From Thermoplasmata archaeon (GTDB taxonomy: Archaea > Thermoplasmatota > Thermoplasmata > Halarchaeoplasmatales > Halarchaeoplasmataceae): a DNA stretch of 11,430 bases. The position numbers were made by a program, and so were the translations under genes. How positions within the stretch are numbered: the first letter of the stretch is position 1; every line of letters begins with the position of its first letter. Shown piece by piece: positions 1-6,387 of the stretch. The stretch lies in NCBI GenBank assembly GCA_007129655.1, contig SKVC01000068.1, forward strand, positions 1 through 11,430, read 5' to 3'. The notes beneath the pieces are model-generated. The model saw only the letters and a program-made list of their open reading frames with translations. It was not told the origin of the DNA and made no database searches.

Positions 1-323
1 AAGTCCTCTCCCAGGGTTCTATAGTCGATATATCCCGTGATTTCGTTATGGTAAAGATAGAAGCCCCCTCTAGACCGAGTTTGGTTCAAAAGTACGCAGT
101 TTCATCCTTCCCGGAGATAGTTATAACTGAACATGATGGCACGGAACTATCCAGAATGCAGGGGTTCTCAGAGAGTGAACATCTTTACATTGAGATGGAA
201 AGTATTCTCGAAGATAGTGAAGATGCAGAAGAATCAACACCCGGTTTCAACTTTCTGTTACTCTTTCTGTCTGTTCTCATCTCCGTCTTGATATATGGCA
301 AAGTTATATATACCAACAAGTAA
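1..323 (+). CDS. Thioredoxin-fold protein with C-terminal membrane anchor (5' partial)
   Basis: The reading frame is open from the left edge (first full codon at base 3) to a TAA at 321-323, so only the last 106 residues are visible. The segment has the second half of a thioredoxin fold: a strand reading DFVMVKIE, then PSLVQKYAVSSFPEIVI with the likely cis-proline in SSFP, then a turn with HDGTEL and the GF that usually precedes the last helix. This is the pattern of thioredoxin-like proteins in which a CxxC-type motif would lie upstream, outside the window, so redox activity cannot be judged. After an acidic linker (EDSEDAEEST) comes one hydrophobic helix of about 20 residues (FLLLFLSVLISVLIYG) and a short basic tail, suggesting membrane anchoring by the C terminus. 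The methionine codon at 48 lies inside the fold and is unlikely to be the true start. The family call is by fold pattern only. Confidence 0.72.
   Translation, partial: VLSQGSIVDISRDFVMVKIEAPSRPSLVQKYAVSSFPEIVITEHDGTELSRMQGFSESEHLYIEMESILEDSEDAEESTPGFNFLLLFLSVLISVLIYGKVIYTNK
304..312 (+). promoter_or_regulatory. TATA-like element for the small membrane protein gene
   Basis: The run TTATATATA is centred about 27 bases before the ATG at 335. This is the usual archaeal distance from TATA box to transcription start, so the transcript would begin at or next to the start codon (leaderless). It lies inside the end of the upstream gene. Inference from spacing and composition only. Confidence 0.5.
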
Positions 324-334
324 ATTAATAATTG

Positions 335-502
335 ATGTCACCCTTGATAATAGCTCTCGTTCTGATAGCAATTTTCGTGCTCATAGCGATAATCTGGGCG
401 GTATGGCAGTTGCTAAAATGCGTGGCCGTACTCATACTTATTGCAGTGATATTCGTAGCATTATGGTATTTTGGTGCACTGTCGGGTATTCTACTTTTTT
501 AA
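335..502 (+). CDS. Small two-helix membrane protein (55 aa)
   Basis: An ATG-initiated frame of 55 codons ends at TAA 500-502. It starts MSPLIIALVLIAIFVL and is almost wholly hydrophobic: a first helix of about 22 residues ending in WAVWQLLK, a short turn with a single Lys and Cys (LKCVA), and a second helix ending FGALSGILLF. This predicts a helical hairpin in the membrane with no soluble domain. No Shine-Dalgarno-like sequence precedes it, but a TATA-like run sits 27 bases upstream, which supports a leaderless transcript. The gene lies 11 bases after the thioredoxin-fold gene and 49 bases before the membrane TPR gene, both also membrane proteins, so it may work with one of them. I recognise no family. 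The long overlapping frame at 295-525 is a shadow of this one: it lacks the consistent hydrophobic pattern. Confidence 0.62.
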   Translation: MSPLIIALVLIAIFVLIAIIWAVWQLLKCVAVLILIAVIFVALWYFGALSGILLF

Positions 503-521
503 AGTATAATCCCAGGCAAAA

Positions 522-529
522 TTAATAAA
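522..529 (+). promoter_or_regulatory. Possible TATA element for the membrane TPR gene
   Basis: TTAATAAA is centred about 26 bases before the ATG at 552, again the spacing expected for a leaderless archaeal mRNA. The match to the TATA consensus is moderate, and an alternative AT-rich run (TTTAAAGTATAAT, about 498-510) lies further upstream. Confidence 0.35.
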
Positions 530-551
530 TCACAGCCGTTATAATCCTCCG

Positions 552-2723
552 ATGGTATCTGAAAAACTCACGATAGAGTTGAAGTCGATAACACGTCGAA
601 TTCCTACTATCAAGTTCGTTCTAATTTCCCAAGTGATCGTACTCTCTTTGGTACTTTTATCTTTTATCGTACCTGGGTATTTGGAAGTCATATTACACAA
701 TATATTGCTGGTTATGCTTTCTTTTACCATCTTAACATCACTTCTTATCTTTTCGCTATCCGATTACTCTGTGGATAAGATCGGATTTATCGCAGGAGTT
801 CTTTTATTATCCAGCCTGACTTTGACCATACTACAGGCAGAGTGGTGGATTGTTTACGGTCGATTCGAAATCACAATAATACTCTTATTGGTAAGTACCA
901 TAATAACTGCTGCAGTGGGAATTTATCTAATCTACAATAAACTAGGTCGTTTAGGCAGAAAAAGTATCTTCATGCTGACCTGGATATTTTCTCTTTTTAT
1001 ATTATTATTATTTCCACTGGCATCCGAGTATCTTCCCTTTGTAACAAGAGAGAGAGTTATAACGATCGTATTGTTCATAGCTCTGTTAACTTCAACATTA
1101 TTTGCAATACTTTTAACGGTCAACCTATGGATGAAAAAAAGTCACTTAAAACTTTTGGATGCCGGTGACATGAGACGTATTCTCGGGGATACTAGGGGGG
1201 CCGAGGATCATTATACAGAAGCTTTGAAATTGGAAACAGCCGTCGGAGAGGTACACACTAGACTAGGCGACCTATTCTTCGCAGAGGGAGAACATGAGCG
1301 TGCACTGAGCCATCATGAAAAAAGTTTAGGCTATCTTGGCGACCGGAATTATCGTTTAGCCGCTGTTTCGGCATCCGCCATCGGTCTATACGCTGAAGCT
1401 GTAACTCTAATCAGAAAGGGTCTTCTTGCTAAAACATCTCCCGCTAACTGGTATATCCTAGGACGAATGTTCAAACATACTGGAGACCATGAACTAGAAT
1501 CAGATTGTTACAGAGAGTCTTTAGCTCTAGATGACCAATTTTGGCCCGCTTATTTTGCACTAGCAGAAAGTGTAGAAGGAGACGAAGCCTTTGCTTTGTT
1601 TGAAACAGCTCTAGAAAAAGGCGGTTACGACCCTTCGAAGAGAGAAATACTCAAAAAATTAAAATCCGCAGGTCAATTCGCACCGATCTTTCTGCATCCG
1701 GCGGATATATCCTTCTGGAAAGAGGAAAGCGGTGAAGTAAATTCGGAAGTAATACGATCACTTCTTGAGTATATTATCGAATCTCTAGAGATAACGGATC
1801 CCGATATATGGGAAACCGTTAACGAAGCGATCTCAAATCTTGACGATTTCGAAGCCAACGGTTTTCTGACAAATACACGTCAGCCCGAAGGTATCATTCT
1901 GAGAAGTATCTTTTGCGGTTCGTTAGGTGTAAAGTGTGAAGATGAAGAATTGAAATCTCTTAAAAACACTGAAAGGCAGGATATCGCATATTATATCCTT
2001 GGAATTCTCAAGGGCATCGAAGCTGATTATAACACAGCACTCAAATATCTAAGCTCAGTCGAATCTATCGAAGTTAAACCACGGGCATATGCCGTCAAGG
2101 GATGCATTTATTATCAGTTAAATAAACCGATCGAAGCAAGAAGAAACTGGCGCACCTCTTTATCCTTAGGATATACAGGTGATGATCTACTAGAGTCGCT
2201 GTCGTTACTTGCGCATGAATTGGGAGAGAAGGAACAATCCTCCTATTTCTCAAAAACCATCCTGTCTTTTCCTGAAATAGTCTTGTCTGACAAAGAGGAT
2301 GACAGTATTATCGAGTATATTAGAAGAGTTTCTGGCAATTATCATTATGAAATTTCAGAGATTCCTCTATCCAATAATCCCAAGATGGCCGGTGCAGTTA
2401 AATTTTTGAAAGGAGAGTATAACCAAGCCGAAAAATTATTCGATAGCGTATTGAAAGAAGCTCCGGAGGACGCCGATGGACATTTAGGCATCGGAATATG
2501 TTTGTTGGGGAAGAGAAAATTCAAAGCAGCCCTCAAAGAGATCGAATCAGCCATCGAAATAAAAGGGTCCGATCCACTACATTATTTTTACAGAGGTATC
2601 GCAAACTTTAGATTAGGTAAAAAACAAGAAGCCCTCGCAGATTTTAAGACTGTTTTTGTCCATAGGCCGGGCTGGGAAAGAAACAATCATTACATATCCG
2701 TGTGTTTGGCCAATGAAAATTGA
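552..2723 (+). CDS. Membrane protein with six N-terminal helices and cytosolic or extracytosolic TPR repeats
   Basis: A 723-residue protein. Residues 1-195 hold six predicted membrane helices (about 21-42, 46-68, 77-95, 104-128, 138-158, 168-193). From about 200 the chain is soluble and helical with TPR-type repeats: residues 200-260 (DAGDMRRILGDTRGAEDHYTEAL, then GDLFFAEGEHERALSHHEKSL), further degenerate units to about 360, and a clear C-terminal set at about 615-715 with KFLKGEYNQAEKLFDSVLKE and FYRGIANFRLGKKQEALADF. The middle (about 370-480) is less clearly repetitive. TPR arrays bind other proteins, so a membrane-tethered scaffold is a fair inference; no catalytic motif is seen. The ATG at 552 is supported by a TATA-like run at 522-529. 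Its first third is AT-rich compared with genes on the right of the window. The stop codon abuts the stop of the convergent gene. Partner and pathway are unknown. Confidence 0.85.
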   Translation: MVSEKLTIELKSITRRIPTIKFVLISQVIVLSLVLLSFIVPGYLEVILHNILLVMLSFTILTSLLIFSLSDYSVDKIGFIAGVLLLSSLTLTILQAEWWIVYGRFEITIILLLVSTIITAAVGIYLIYNKLGRLGRKSIFMLTWIFSLFILLLFPLASEYLPFVTRERVITIVLFIALLTSTLFAILLTVNLWMKKSHLKLLDAGDMRRILGDTRGAEDHYTEALKLETAVGEVHTRLGDLFFAEGEHERALSHHEKSLGYLGDRNYRLAAVSASAIGLYAEAVTLIRKGLLAKTSPANWYILGRMFKHTGDHELESDCYRESLALDDQFWPAYFALAESVEGDEAFALFETALEKGGYDPSKREILKKLKSAGQFAPIFLHPADISFWKEESGEVNSEVIRSLLEYIIESLEITDPDIWETVNEAISNLDDFEANGFLTNTRQPEGIILRSIFCGSLGVKCEDEELKSLKNTERQDIAYYILGILKGIEADYNTALKYLSSVESIEVKPRAYAVKGCIYYQLNKPIEARRNWRTSLSLGYTGDDLLESLSLLAHELGEKEQSSYFSKTILSFPEIVLSDKEDDSIIEYIRRVSGNYHYEISEIPLSNNPKMAGAVKFLKGEYNQAEKLFDSVLKEAPEDADGHLGIGICLLGKRKFKAALKEIESAIEIKGSDPLHYFYRGIANFRLGKKQEALADFKTVFVHRPGWERNNHYISVCLANEN

Positions 2724-3224
2724 TCAGTATATTTCGTATTTACCGGATTTATGCTCATCCCGAAGTGTGTGATAGTGTTCTGCATTAGCACGTATTGTTT
2801 TGAGTATGCCTTCGTCTCCTTGCTTGATTATCTTAGCTGGCACTCCCACAGCGATACTATAATCCGGTATCTCCATACCCGATGGTACTAACGCGTTAGC
2901 CCCTATTATACAGCCTTTGCCGATTACCGCACCGCTGAGAACGGATGAATTCATCCCGATTATAACTTCATCACCGATCTTACAACCATGGACAACGGCA
3001 CCGTGACCTATGGAAACATCCTTTCCTATATCGGTCTCGTGATCGTAATCCACGTGTACAACTGAGCAATCCTGAACGTTTGAACCGTCACCGATGAATA
3101 TTTTGTTCTCGTCTCCTCTGATAACGGCATAGGGCCAAACGCTGCATCCTTTTCCAAGAGTAACGTTACCTACAATGGTCGAATTCTTTGCAATGTAACA
3201 GGACTCAGGGACATTAAGAGACAT
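2724..3224 (-). CDS. Gamma-class carbonic anhydrase-like hexapeptide-repeat protein
   Basis: 166 residues from the ATG at 3224-3222. The chain is a left-handed beta-helix of hexapeptide repeats (IGDGSN, IGKDVS, IGHGAV, IGDEVI, IGKGCI and so on) followed by a C-terminal helix, the build of the gamma carbonic anhydrase / YrdA / PaaY group. The three zinc-ligand histidines are present with the family spacing: one in SVVHVD (His57), then His74 and His79 in IGHGAVVHGC, five residues apart. The supporting Arg36-x-Asp38 (VIRGDE) and Gln51 (NVQD) are also there. The acidic loop of the Methanosarcina Cam enzyme is absent, as in CamH/YrdA-type members, many of which have little proven carbonic anhydrase activity. 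A GTG at 3230 is an alternative start; the ATG is preferred because AAGGTAG (3232-3238) lies about 9 bases upstream. It follows the PRC-barrel gene by 12 bases and is probably co-transcribed with it. Confidence 0.9.
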   Translation of the reverse strand: MSLNVPESCYIAKNSTIVGNVTLGKGCSVWPYAVIRGDENKIFIGDGSNVQDCSVVHVDYDHETDIGKDVSIGHGAVVHGCKIGDEVIIGMNSSVLSGAVIGKGCIIGANALVPSGMEIPDYSIAVGVPAKIIKQGDEGILKTIRANAEHYHTLRDEHKSGKYEIY

Positions 3225-3236
3225 AAACACACTACC

Positions 3237-3506
3237 TTATTGCTCTGCAGGCTTCTCCTTTTTGGAGATGGAAACCCTCTTCGGGAAGTACCGTAATAAT
3301 ACTATATCTCCGATAGCGTCTACCCATCTAAAGGGTATATTTACACTCTTAGAGTCCTCCACCAGCAGCGGATTCGTATCTCCAACGAACACTCCGTCTA
3401 CTTTTCCCTCTTCGAGGTTGACAACTACATTGTTCACTGTACCGAGGAACATTCCAGTCTTCGTGTAAACCTGAAGTCCAATCATTTCAGATACTTCTTC
3501 TAGCAT
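3237..3506 (-). CDS. PRC-barrel domain protein
   Basis: An 89-residue protein from the ATG at 3506-3504. It begins MLEEVSEMIGLQVYTKTG and continues with FLGTVNNVVVNLEEGKVDGVFV, a strand-rich pattern typical of archaeal PRC-barrel proteins, then IPFRWVDAIGDIVLL and a basic tail ending KKEKPAEQ. PRC-barrels in archaea are small beta-barrels thought to bind RNA or protein partners; no enzyme residue is expected. The frame stays open upstream: an ATG at 3551 (adding MKKILNSVPIHVLID) and a GTG at 3611 are other possible starts. The shorter start puts the first residue next to the domain, and leaves room for the divergent promoter of the gene at 3631; the GTG start would overlap that promoter. The choice between 3506 and 3551 is unsettled. 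It probably forms a two-gene unit with the downstream carbonic anhydrase-like gene. Confidence 0.82.
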   Translation of the reverse strand: MLEEVSEMIGLQVYTKTGMFLGTVNNVVVNLEEGKVDGVFVGDTNPLLVEDSKSVNIPFRWVDAIGDIVLLRYFPKRVSISKKEKPAEQ

Positions 3507-3534
3507 ATCAATCAACACATGTATCGGTACCGAG

Positions 3535-3542
3535 TTTAAAAT
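3535..3542 (-). promoter_or_regulatory. Possible TATA element for the PRC-barrel gene
   Basis: On the minus strand this reads ATTTTAAA, centred about 32 bases before the ATG at 3506. That is slightly longer than the usual distance, giving a leader of a few bases. A second AT-rich run (TTATTTATC, about 3584-3592) could serve the alternative start at 3551. Weak evidence. Confidence 0.25.
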
Positions 3543-3599
3543 CTTTTTCATACATATTCGGCTTTTTGATAAAGAAAAATTGCGATAAATAACCATAAG

Positions 3600-3607
3600 T
3601 ATTAAAT
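3600..3607 (+). promoter_or_regulatory. TATA element for the zinc-ribbon TPR gene
   Basis: TATTAAAT is centred about 27 bases before the ATG at 3631, matching leaderless archaeal initiation. It decides the start of that gene in favour of ATG 3631 rather than the TTG one codon upstream. It sits in the divergent spacer 3507-3630 shared with the PRC-barrel gene. Confidence 0.5.
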
Positions 3608-3630
3608 CCACACGTAGAATACAATTTTTG

Positions 3631-4245
3631 ATGAATGATTGTCCTCTCTGCGGAGGTGGTGTCTCCGACGGTGTTTGTGAAGTATGCGGATACGTGTCAG
3701 ATCATGTTGTTTACGGTGACAGCAGAGATAATTCTATCGGTGACGGTGAAGATCATCGGAAAAAGGACCTGTCAAGTGCCATAATTACACTTCGTTCGGC
3801 ACAACTTTACGACCGGAACCGTGAGGACATGCTTTCCACACTGCATCAGTGCCTTTCTGTATTACATCTACCTGTCAGACTGGAGATGGATACAGAGATA
3901 ACCCTTAACGAAAAAGAAAAAGAACTGGTCTCCATGGCCCACCAGCTGATCGAACGGTGTGACACCGGCGGATTTATAACCATCCAGCGACCGGAGATAT
4001 ACATAAGGATGGGTAACGCTTTTTACGCCGGCGACGAGCATCATAAAGCCCTTGCATACTATGATAAAGTTGCCAGGGATTATCCTAGGAACCAAGACGC
4101 ACTCTTCAACAAAGCACTGACGCTCTTTTCCCTGGAAAAGCACGAAAAATCTCTGCATGTACTCGATAAACTGCTAAGCATCGATCCGAAACTCCAACAC
4201 GCTCAGATCTTAAAAGAACTGGTCAAGCAGATGGATATGGGTTGA
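3631..4245 (+). CDS. Zinc-ribbon and TPR-repeat protein
   Basis: 204 residues. The first 20 residues hold a compact zinc-binding motif with cysteines at 4, 7, 16 and 19 (C-x2-C-x8-C-x2-C, in NDCPLCGG and GVCEVCGY), a short zinc ribbon as often found at the start of archaeal adaptor proteins. A charged, mostly helical middle follows (about 30-125). The C-terminal 80 residues carry two TPR units: RMGNAFYAGDEHHKALAYYDKV and NKALTLFSLEKHEKSLHVLDKL, each ending near a Pro (DYPRNQ, SIDPKL). No membrane helix or signal peptide is seen, so it is probably cytosolic, with a protein-binding role inferred from the TPRs. The ATG is chosen because a TATA-like run lies 27 bases upstream; a TTG at 3628 would add one residue. 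It is followed after 59 bases by the Mrp operon, which has its own promoter. Function unknown. Confidence 0.85.
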   Translation: MNDCPLCGGGVSDGVCEVCGYVSDHVVYGDSRDNSIGDGEDHRKKDLSSAIITLRSAQLYDRNREDMLSTLHQCLSVLHLPVRLEMDTEITLNEKEKELVSMAHQLIERCDTGGFITIQRPEIYIRMGNAFYAGDEHHKALAYYDKVARDYPRNQDALFNKALTLFSLEKHEKSLHVLDKLLSIDPKLQHAQILKELVKQMDMG

Positions 4246-4254
4246 AGATACAGA

Positions 4255-4264
4255 TAAATTTATA
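4255..4264 (+). promoter_or_regulatory. Promoter (TATA element) of the Mrp antiporter operon
   Basis: TAAATTTATA lies just after the stop of the preceding gene. Using TTTATA (4259-4264) as the core, transcription would start near 4287-4289, giving a leader of about 16-18 bases before the mnhE ATG at 4305. This is the only promoter-like site seen for the eight-gene operon. Confidence 0.45.
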
Positions 4265-4304
4265 CCATCGACATCTATAGGTAGAGCAGACAGGATGTCA
4301 GACG

Positions 4305-4892
4305 ATGGAATCAGTGGGAAAGGTCTCTGAGAGATCTCAAGCGGATGCAGATAAAAGGCACTATGTATTACTAGATGTTTTTCTACTGCTATTTTGGTTT
4401 CTGCTAACCGGTACGCTATTTTCAATATTGACTTTCAAAAACATATCTTTCATAACTGTTGCTGCCGGAATAATATCCGCAAGTGCGGTTACTTTTACGG
4501 TTCACAGATTCGTTATCAGAGGGACGGTGAAAAGCAAAAGTTCTTCCCTAGAATATCTCAAGGCCATGGGGAATACTGTCCTATTGATACTAGATGTGAT
4601 CATACAGTTGATAATCGCCAACGCTATACTGTTTTACCAGTCACTCTCTATGCGGATAGAGCCTAGGATAGTTAAAGTGCGAGTCAACCTTGAGTCCGAT
4701 GCGGAAGTCACCCTGATATCTTCCCTGATAACTCTTATCCCGGGTACGCTGGTGATAGATGCTGAATCCGGAGACGAAAGTTGGTACTATCTCTACATCC
4801 ATTTTTCTTATTTAAAATCTGACGATTTGGAAGAGAACATAGAGAATACCATCAACCGATGGGACGGACTGATCAGGGGGATATTCAGATGA
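4305..4892 (+). CDS. mnhE: Mrp/Mnh Na+/H+ antiporter subunit E (MbhA-like)
   Basis: 195 residues, close to the family length with a hydrophilic N-terminal extension of about 18 residues. Three membrane helices are predicted (about 22-41, 48-66, 92-112), then a soluble C-terminal domain. The family signature near the end of the membrane part is present: an IIQLIIANAILFYQSL stretch and then SLITLIPGTLVIDAE (about 140-154), equivalent to the S-T-x-PGT segment of MnhE. It is the first gene of an operon encoding a multi-subunit cation/proton antiporter, in which E is a small structural subunit in the membrane. Its stop overlaps the start of mnhF in ATGA (4889-4892). A short frame begins with an ATG at 4295, ten bases before this start and out of frame. 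The N-terminal 18 residues are poorly conserved in the family, but no later in-frame ATG precedes the first helix. Confidence 0.93.
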   Translation: MESVGKVSERSQADADKRHYVLLDVFLLLFWFLLTGTLFSILTFKNISFITVAAGIISASAVTFTVHRFVIRGTVKSKSSSLEYLKAMGNTVLLILDVIIQLIIANAILFYQSLSMRIEPRIVKVRVNLESDAEVTLISSLITLIPGTLVIDAESGDESWYYLYIHFSYLKSDDLEENIENTINRWDGLIRGIFR

Positions 4893-5149
4893 CGCTACTG
4901 ACTGCGATTTCCGTATTCTTGATCTTCGTGGCCTTACTAGCCTCCTACAGACTATTTGTAGGGCCCACCATATACGACAGATTGATATCACTGAACGTAG
5001 CCGGTTTAGTGCTAACGATAGTGTTCATACTGATGAGCGTGGATACGGGCCTTGGTTTTTACGTTGATATAGCGATATCATTCGTTTTGCTTAACTTCAT
5101 AGGCACTATCGGTTTCGCTAAATATCTGGAAGGAGATGATTTTGAATGA
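4889..5149 (+). CDS. mnhF: Mrp/Mnh antiporter subunit F (MbhB-like)
   Basis: 86 residues with three membrane helices (about 4-23, 34-50, 58-77). The family signature is clear: GPTIYDRLISLN (25-36), with the conserved Asp30 in the second-helix region that is implicated in ion passage in Mrp structures, and DIAISFVLLNFIGTIGFAKYLE near the end, split here as DIAISFVLL and GTIGFAKYLE. The start is the ATG at 4889, overlapping the mnhE stop by four bases, with a purine-rich AGGGGG (4875-4880) eight bases upstream. An in-frame ATG at 4859 would add ten residues inside mnhE and is less likely. The next gene starts in the ATGA at its stop. Confidence 0.94.
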   Translation: MTLLTAISVFLIFVALLASYRLFVGPTIYDRLISLNVAGLVLTIVFILMSVDTGLGFYVDIAISFVLLNFIGTIGFAKYLEGDDFE

Positions 5150-5478
5150 TACTGGAAGTGGTATCATACATTTTCATATCTCTGGGATTGGTGATCCTTG
5201 TAACAGCTTCCATCGCACTGGTAAGATTTCCGGACATCTACATGAGGCTTCATGCCAGCTCCAAGGCCTCCACGGGAGGGACCATCACCATCATCATCGG
5301 TTTACTGCTCCGGGGTGTACCCATTGGTGATGCAGGTAAGATGATCCTGGTCATAGCACTGGTGGTGATAACTTCTCCGATAATCTCCCACGCTATAGCA
5401 CGAGCGGCACATAAATGTGGTGATAGCGGTAGCATGGCACCCTTTGAAGATATGGAGAAAAGAGGTGAAGATCCGTGA
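5146..5478 (+). CDS. mnhG: Mrp/Mnh antiporter subunit G (MbhC-like)
   Basis: 110 residues with three membrane helices (about 4-26, 44-57, 65-85) and a hydrophilic tail rich in charged residues. The subunit G hallmark RFPDIYMRLHASSKASTGG spans 27-45, and TSPIISHAIARAAH (76-89) is the second conserved block. It starts in the ATGA overlap with mnhF and has a good ribosome site, AAGGAGATGAT (5130-5140), about five bases upstream. In the complex, G packs with E and F at one end and helps form the cation path. The tail after residue 90 (CGDSGSMAPFEDMEKRGEDP) is somewhat long and acidic-basic. Confidence 0.95.
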   Translation: MILEVVSYIFISLGLVILVTASIALVRFPDIYMRLHASSKASTGGTITIIIGLLLRGVPIGDAGKMILVIALVVITSPIISHAIARAAHKCGDSGSMAPFEDMEKRGEDP

Positions 5479-5705
5479 TAATGGAATTGTTCTTGATACT
5501 TTTTCTTGGAACATCCATACTCGTAGTTATAGAAAAAGATCTGATAAATGCACTGGTCTTCCTCGCCATCGCCTCTCTGCTGCTCATAGTTATAATATAT
5601 CTGTATAGAGCCCTGGATGTTGCACTCACCTTTGCTGTGGTAAACAGCGCGGCAACTACAATTTTGTTTTTAGTAGTCATCAAAAAACTGGGGGTTACAG
5701 AATGA
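5475..5705 (+). CDS. DUF4040 / MbhD-like subunit (C-terminal MrpA equivalent)
   Basis: 76 residues, three membrane helices (about 4-20, 24-43, 48-70). It matches the MbhD/DUF4040 pattern, which in bacterial Mrp is fused to the end of MrpA: KDLINALVFLAIASL then LDVALTFAVVNSAATT and ILFLVVIKK. Usually the second block reads DVALTEA or DLALTQL; here a Phe replaces the Glu/Gln, which is unusual and checked at the codon level (ACC TTT GCT at about 5627-5635). The start is a GTG at 5475 overlapping the mnhG stop (GTGA), with GAGGTGA (5462-5468) six bases before it; an ATG two codons later is the alternative. The gene ends in an ATGA overlap with the next one. Confidence 0.88.
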   Translation: MIMELFLILFLGTSILVVIEKDLINALVFLAIASLLLIVIIYLYRALDVALTFAVVNSAATTILFLVVIKKLGVTE

Positions 5706-5983
5706 AAGCGGTGCATAAGAACATACTGACTTTGTTTCTACTATTGACCATTGCAGTTATCTTGTTACACGGATTAGACCTGGAACATGAAGATAAGCAG
5801 GAATCCCCGCTGCATATGTATTACCTTGAAACCTACGAGGAAGCCGGCTCTATCAATCTCGTAGAATCCATTTTGTTGAATTACAGGGCATATGACACCT
5901 TCGGCGAGGTGATGGTATTGTATGTTTCCATCGCCGGTATCTTAATACTCAGCGAACAGAAAAAGGGAGGTGAAAAAGATTGA
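5702..5983 (+). CDS. MbhE-like antiporter subunit (MrpA C-terminal / MnhB-related)
   Basis: 93 residues: an N-terminal membrane helix (about 7-23), a hydrophilic extracytosolic-type loop of about 30 residues, and a second helix (about 69-84) ending in a charged tail (EQKKGGEKD). The core motif RAYDTFGEVMVLYVSIAG, with Asp65 and Glu69, matches the RxFDTxGE signature of MbhE, which is equivalent to the last part of MrpA. The acidic residues of this motif are normally conserved in the membrane proton path. Start ATG 5702 overlaps the preceding stop by four bases. The upstream GGGGGTTA is a weak ribosome site, so translation is probably coupled. The following mnhB starts in the overlap at its stop. 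Confidence 0.88.
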   Translation: MKAVHKNILTLFLLLTIAVILLHGLDLEHEDKQESPLHMYYLETYEEAGSINLVESILLNYRAYDTFGEVMVLYVSIAGILILSEQKKGGEKD

Positions 5984-6387
5984 GTTCCCCCATAATAAAC
6001 ACCGCCGGTAGGGCATTGACTCCCTTCATACTCATGTACGGTGCCTATGTCACCTTGTTCGGCGTTTTATCTCCCGGTGGCGGATTCCCCGGAGGTATGA
6101 TACTCGCATCCGGCATAATTCTGATCATAGTAACCCATGACACGGAAGAAATCAAGGCTCTGGCATCTCATACGGAATGGTTCGATATCCTCGGTGCCTT
6201 CGCCTTTTTGCTCGTGGGTCTCAGCGGTATTTTCGTAGGAGGAGCCTATCTGACTAATCTCTGGCCAGATAATAGTTTCATGCTCATACTGCTCGATATA
6301 GTAGTAGCTTTGAAGGTATTTGCAGGAACAACAGCACTTTTCATATTCTTCTTCAAATTGGAGGTGGTGAAATGCTCAACGGACTGA
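5980..6387 (+). CDS. mnhB: Mrp/Mnh antiporter subunit B (MbhF-like)
   Basis: 135 residues, four membrane helices (about 12-30, 38-52, 70-92, 100-126). The family signature LSPGGGFPGGMILASG lies at 30-45, and the last helix (DIVVALKVFAGTTALF) has the conserved Lys112. The start is a TTG at 5980 overlapping the previous stop as TTGA. This rare start is supported by a strong ribosome site, GGGAGGTGA (5965-5973), six bases upstream, and by the fact that the protein's family-typical N terminus begins right there. The 3' end overlaps mnhC by 16 bases. Confidence 0.94.
   Translation: MSSPIINTAGRALTPFILMYGAYVTLFGVLSPGGGFPGGMILASGIILIIVTHDTEEIKALASHTEWFDILGAFAFLLVGLSGIFVGGAYLTNLWPDNSFMLILLDIVVALKVFAGTTALFIFFFKLEVVKCSTD

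Noticed and set aside
295..525. 76-codon plus-strand frame beginning MAKLYIPTS
   Set aside because: It overlaps the clear two-helix frame at 335-502 and shows no domain, hydrophobic pattern or start signal; it is a shadow.
503..551. Possible terminator after the small membrane gene
   Set aside because: A short T run (495-500) lies within the end of the coding frame, and no clear stem or longer T tract follows, so a terminator is not supported.
3507..3630. Possible RNA gene or riboswitch in the divergent spacer
   Set aside because: The spacer is AT-rich and explained by promoters for the two flanking genes; no tRNA-like arms or strong stem-loop were seen by eye.
3868..4158. 96-codon minus-strand frame within the zinc-ribbon TPR gene
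   Set aside because: It lies antisense to a gene with a clear zinc ribbon and TPR units; no start signal or domain is seen.
5279..5300. CAT/CAC run resembling a polyhistidine tag
   Set aside because: In the mnhG frame it codes TITIII of a membrane helix; the His run appears only in another frame, so it is chance and not a cloning scar.
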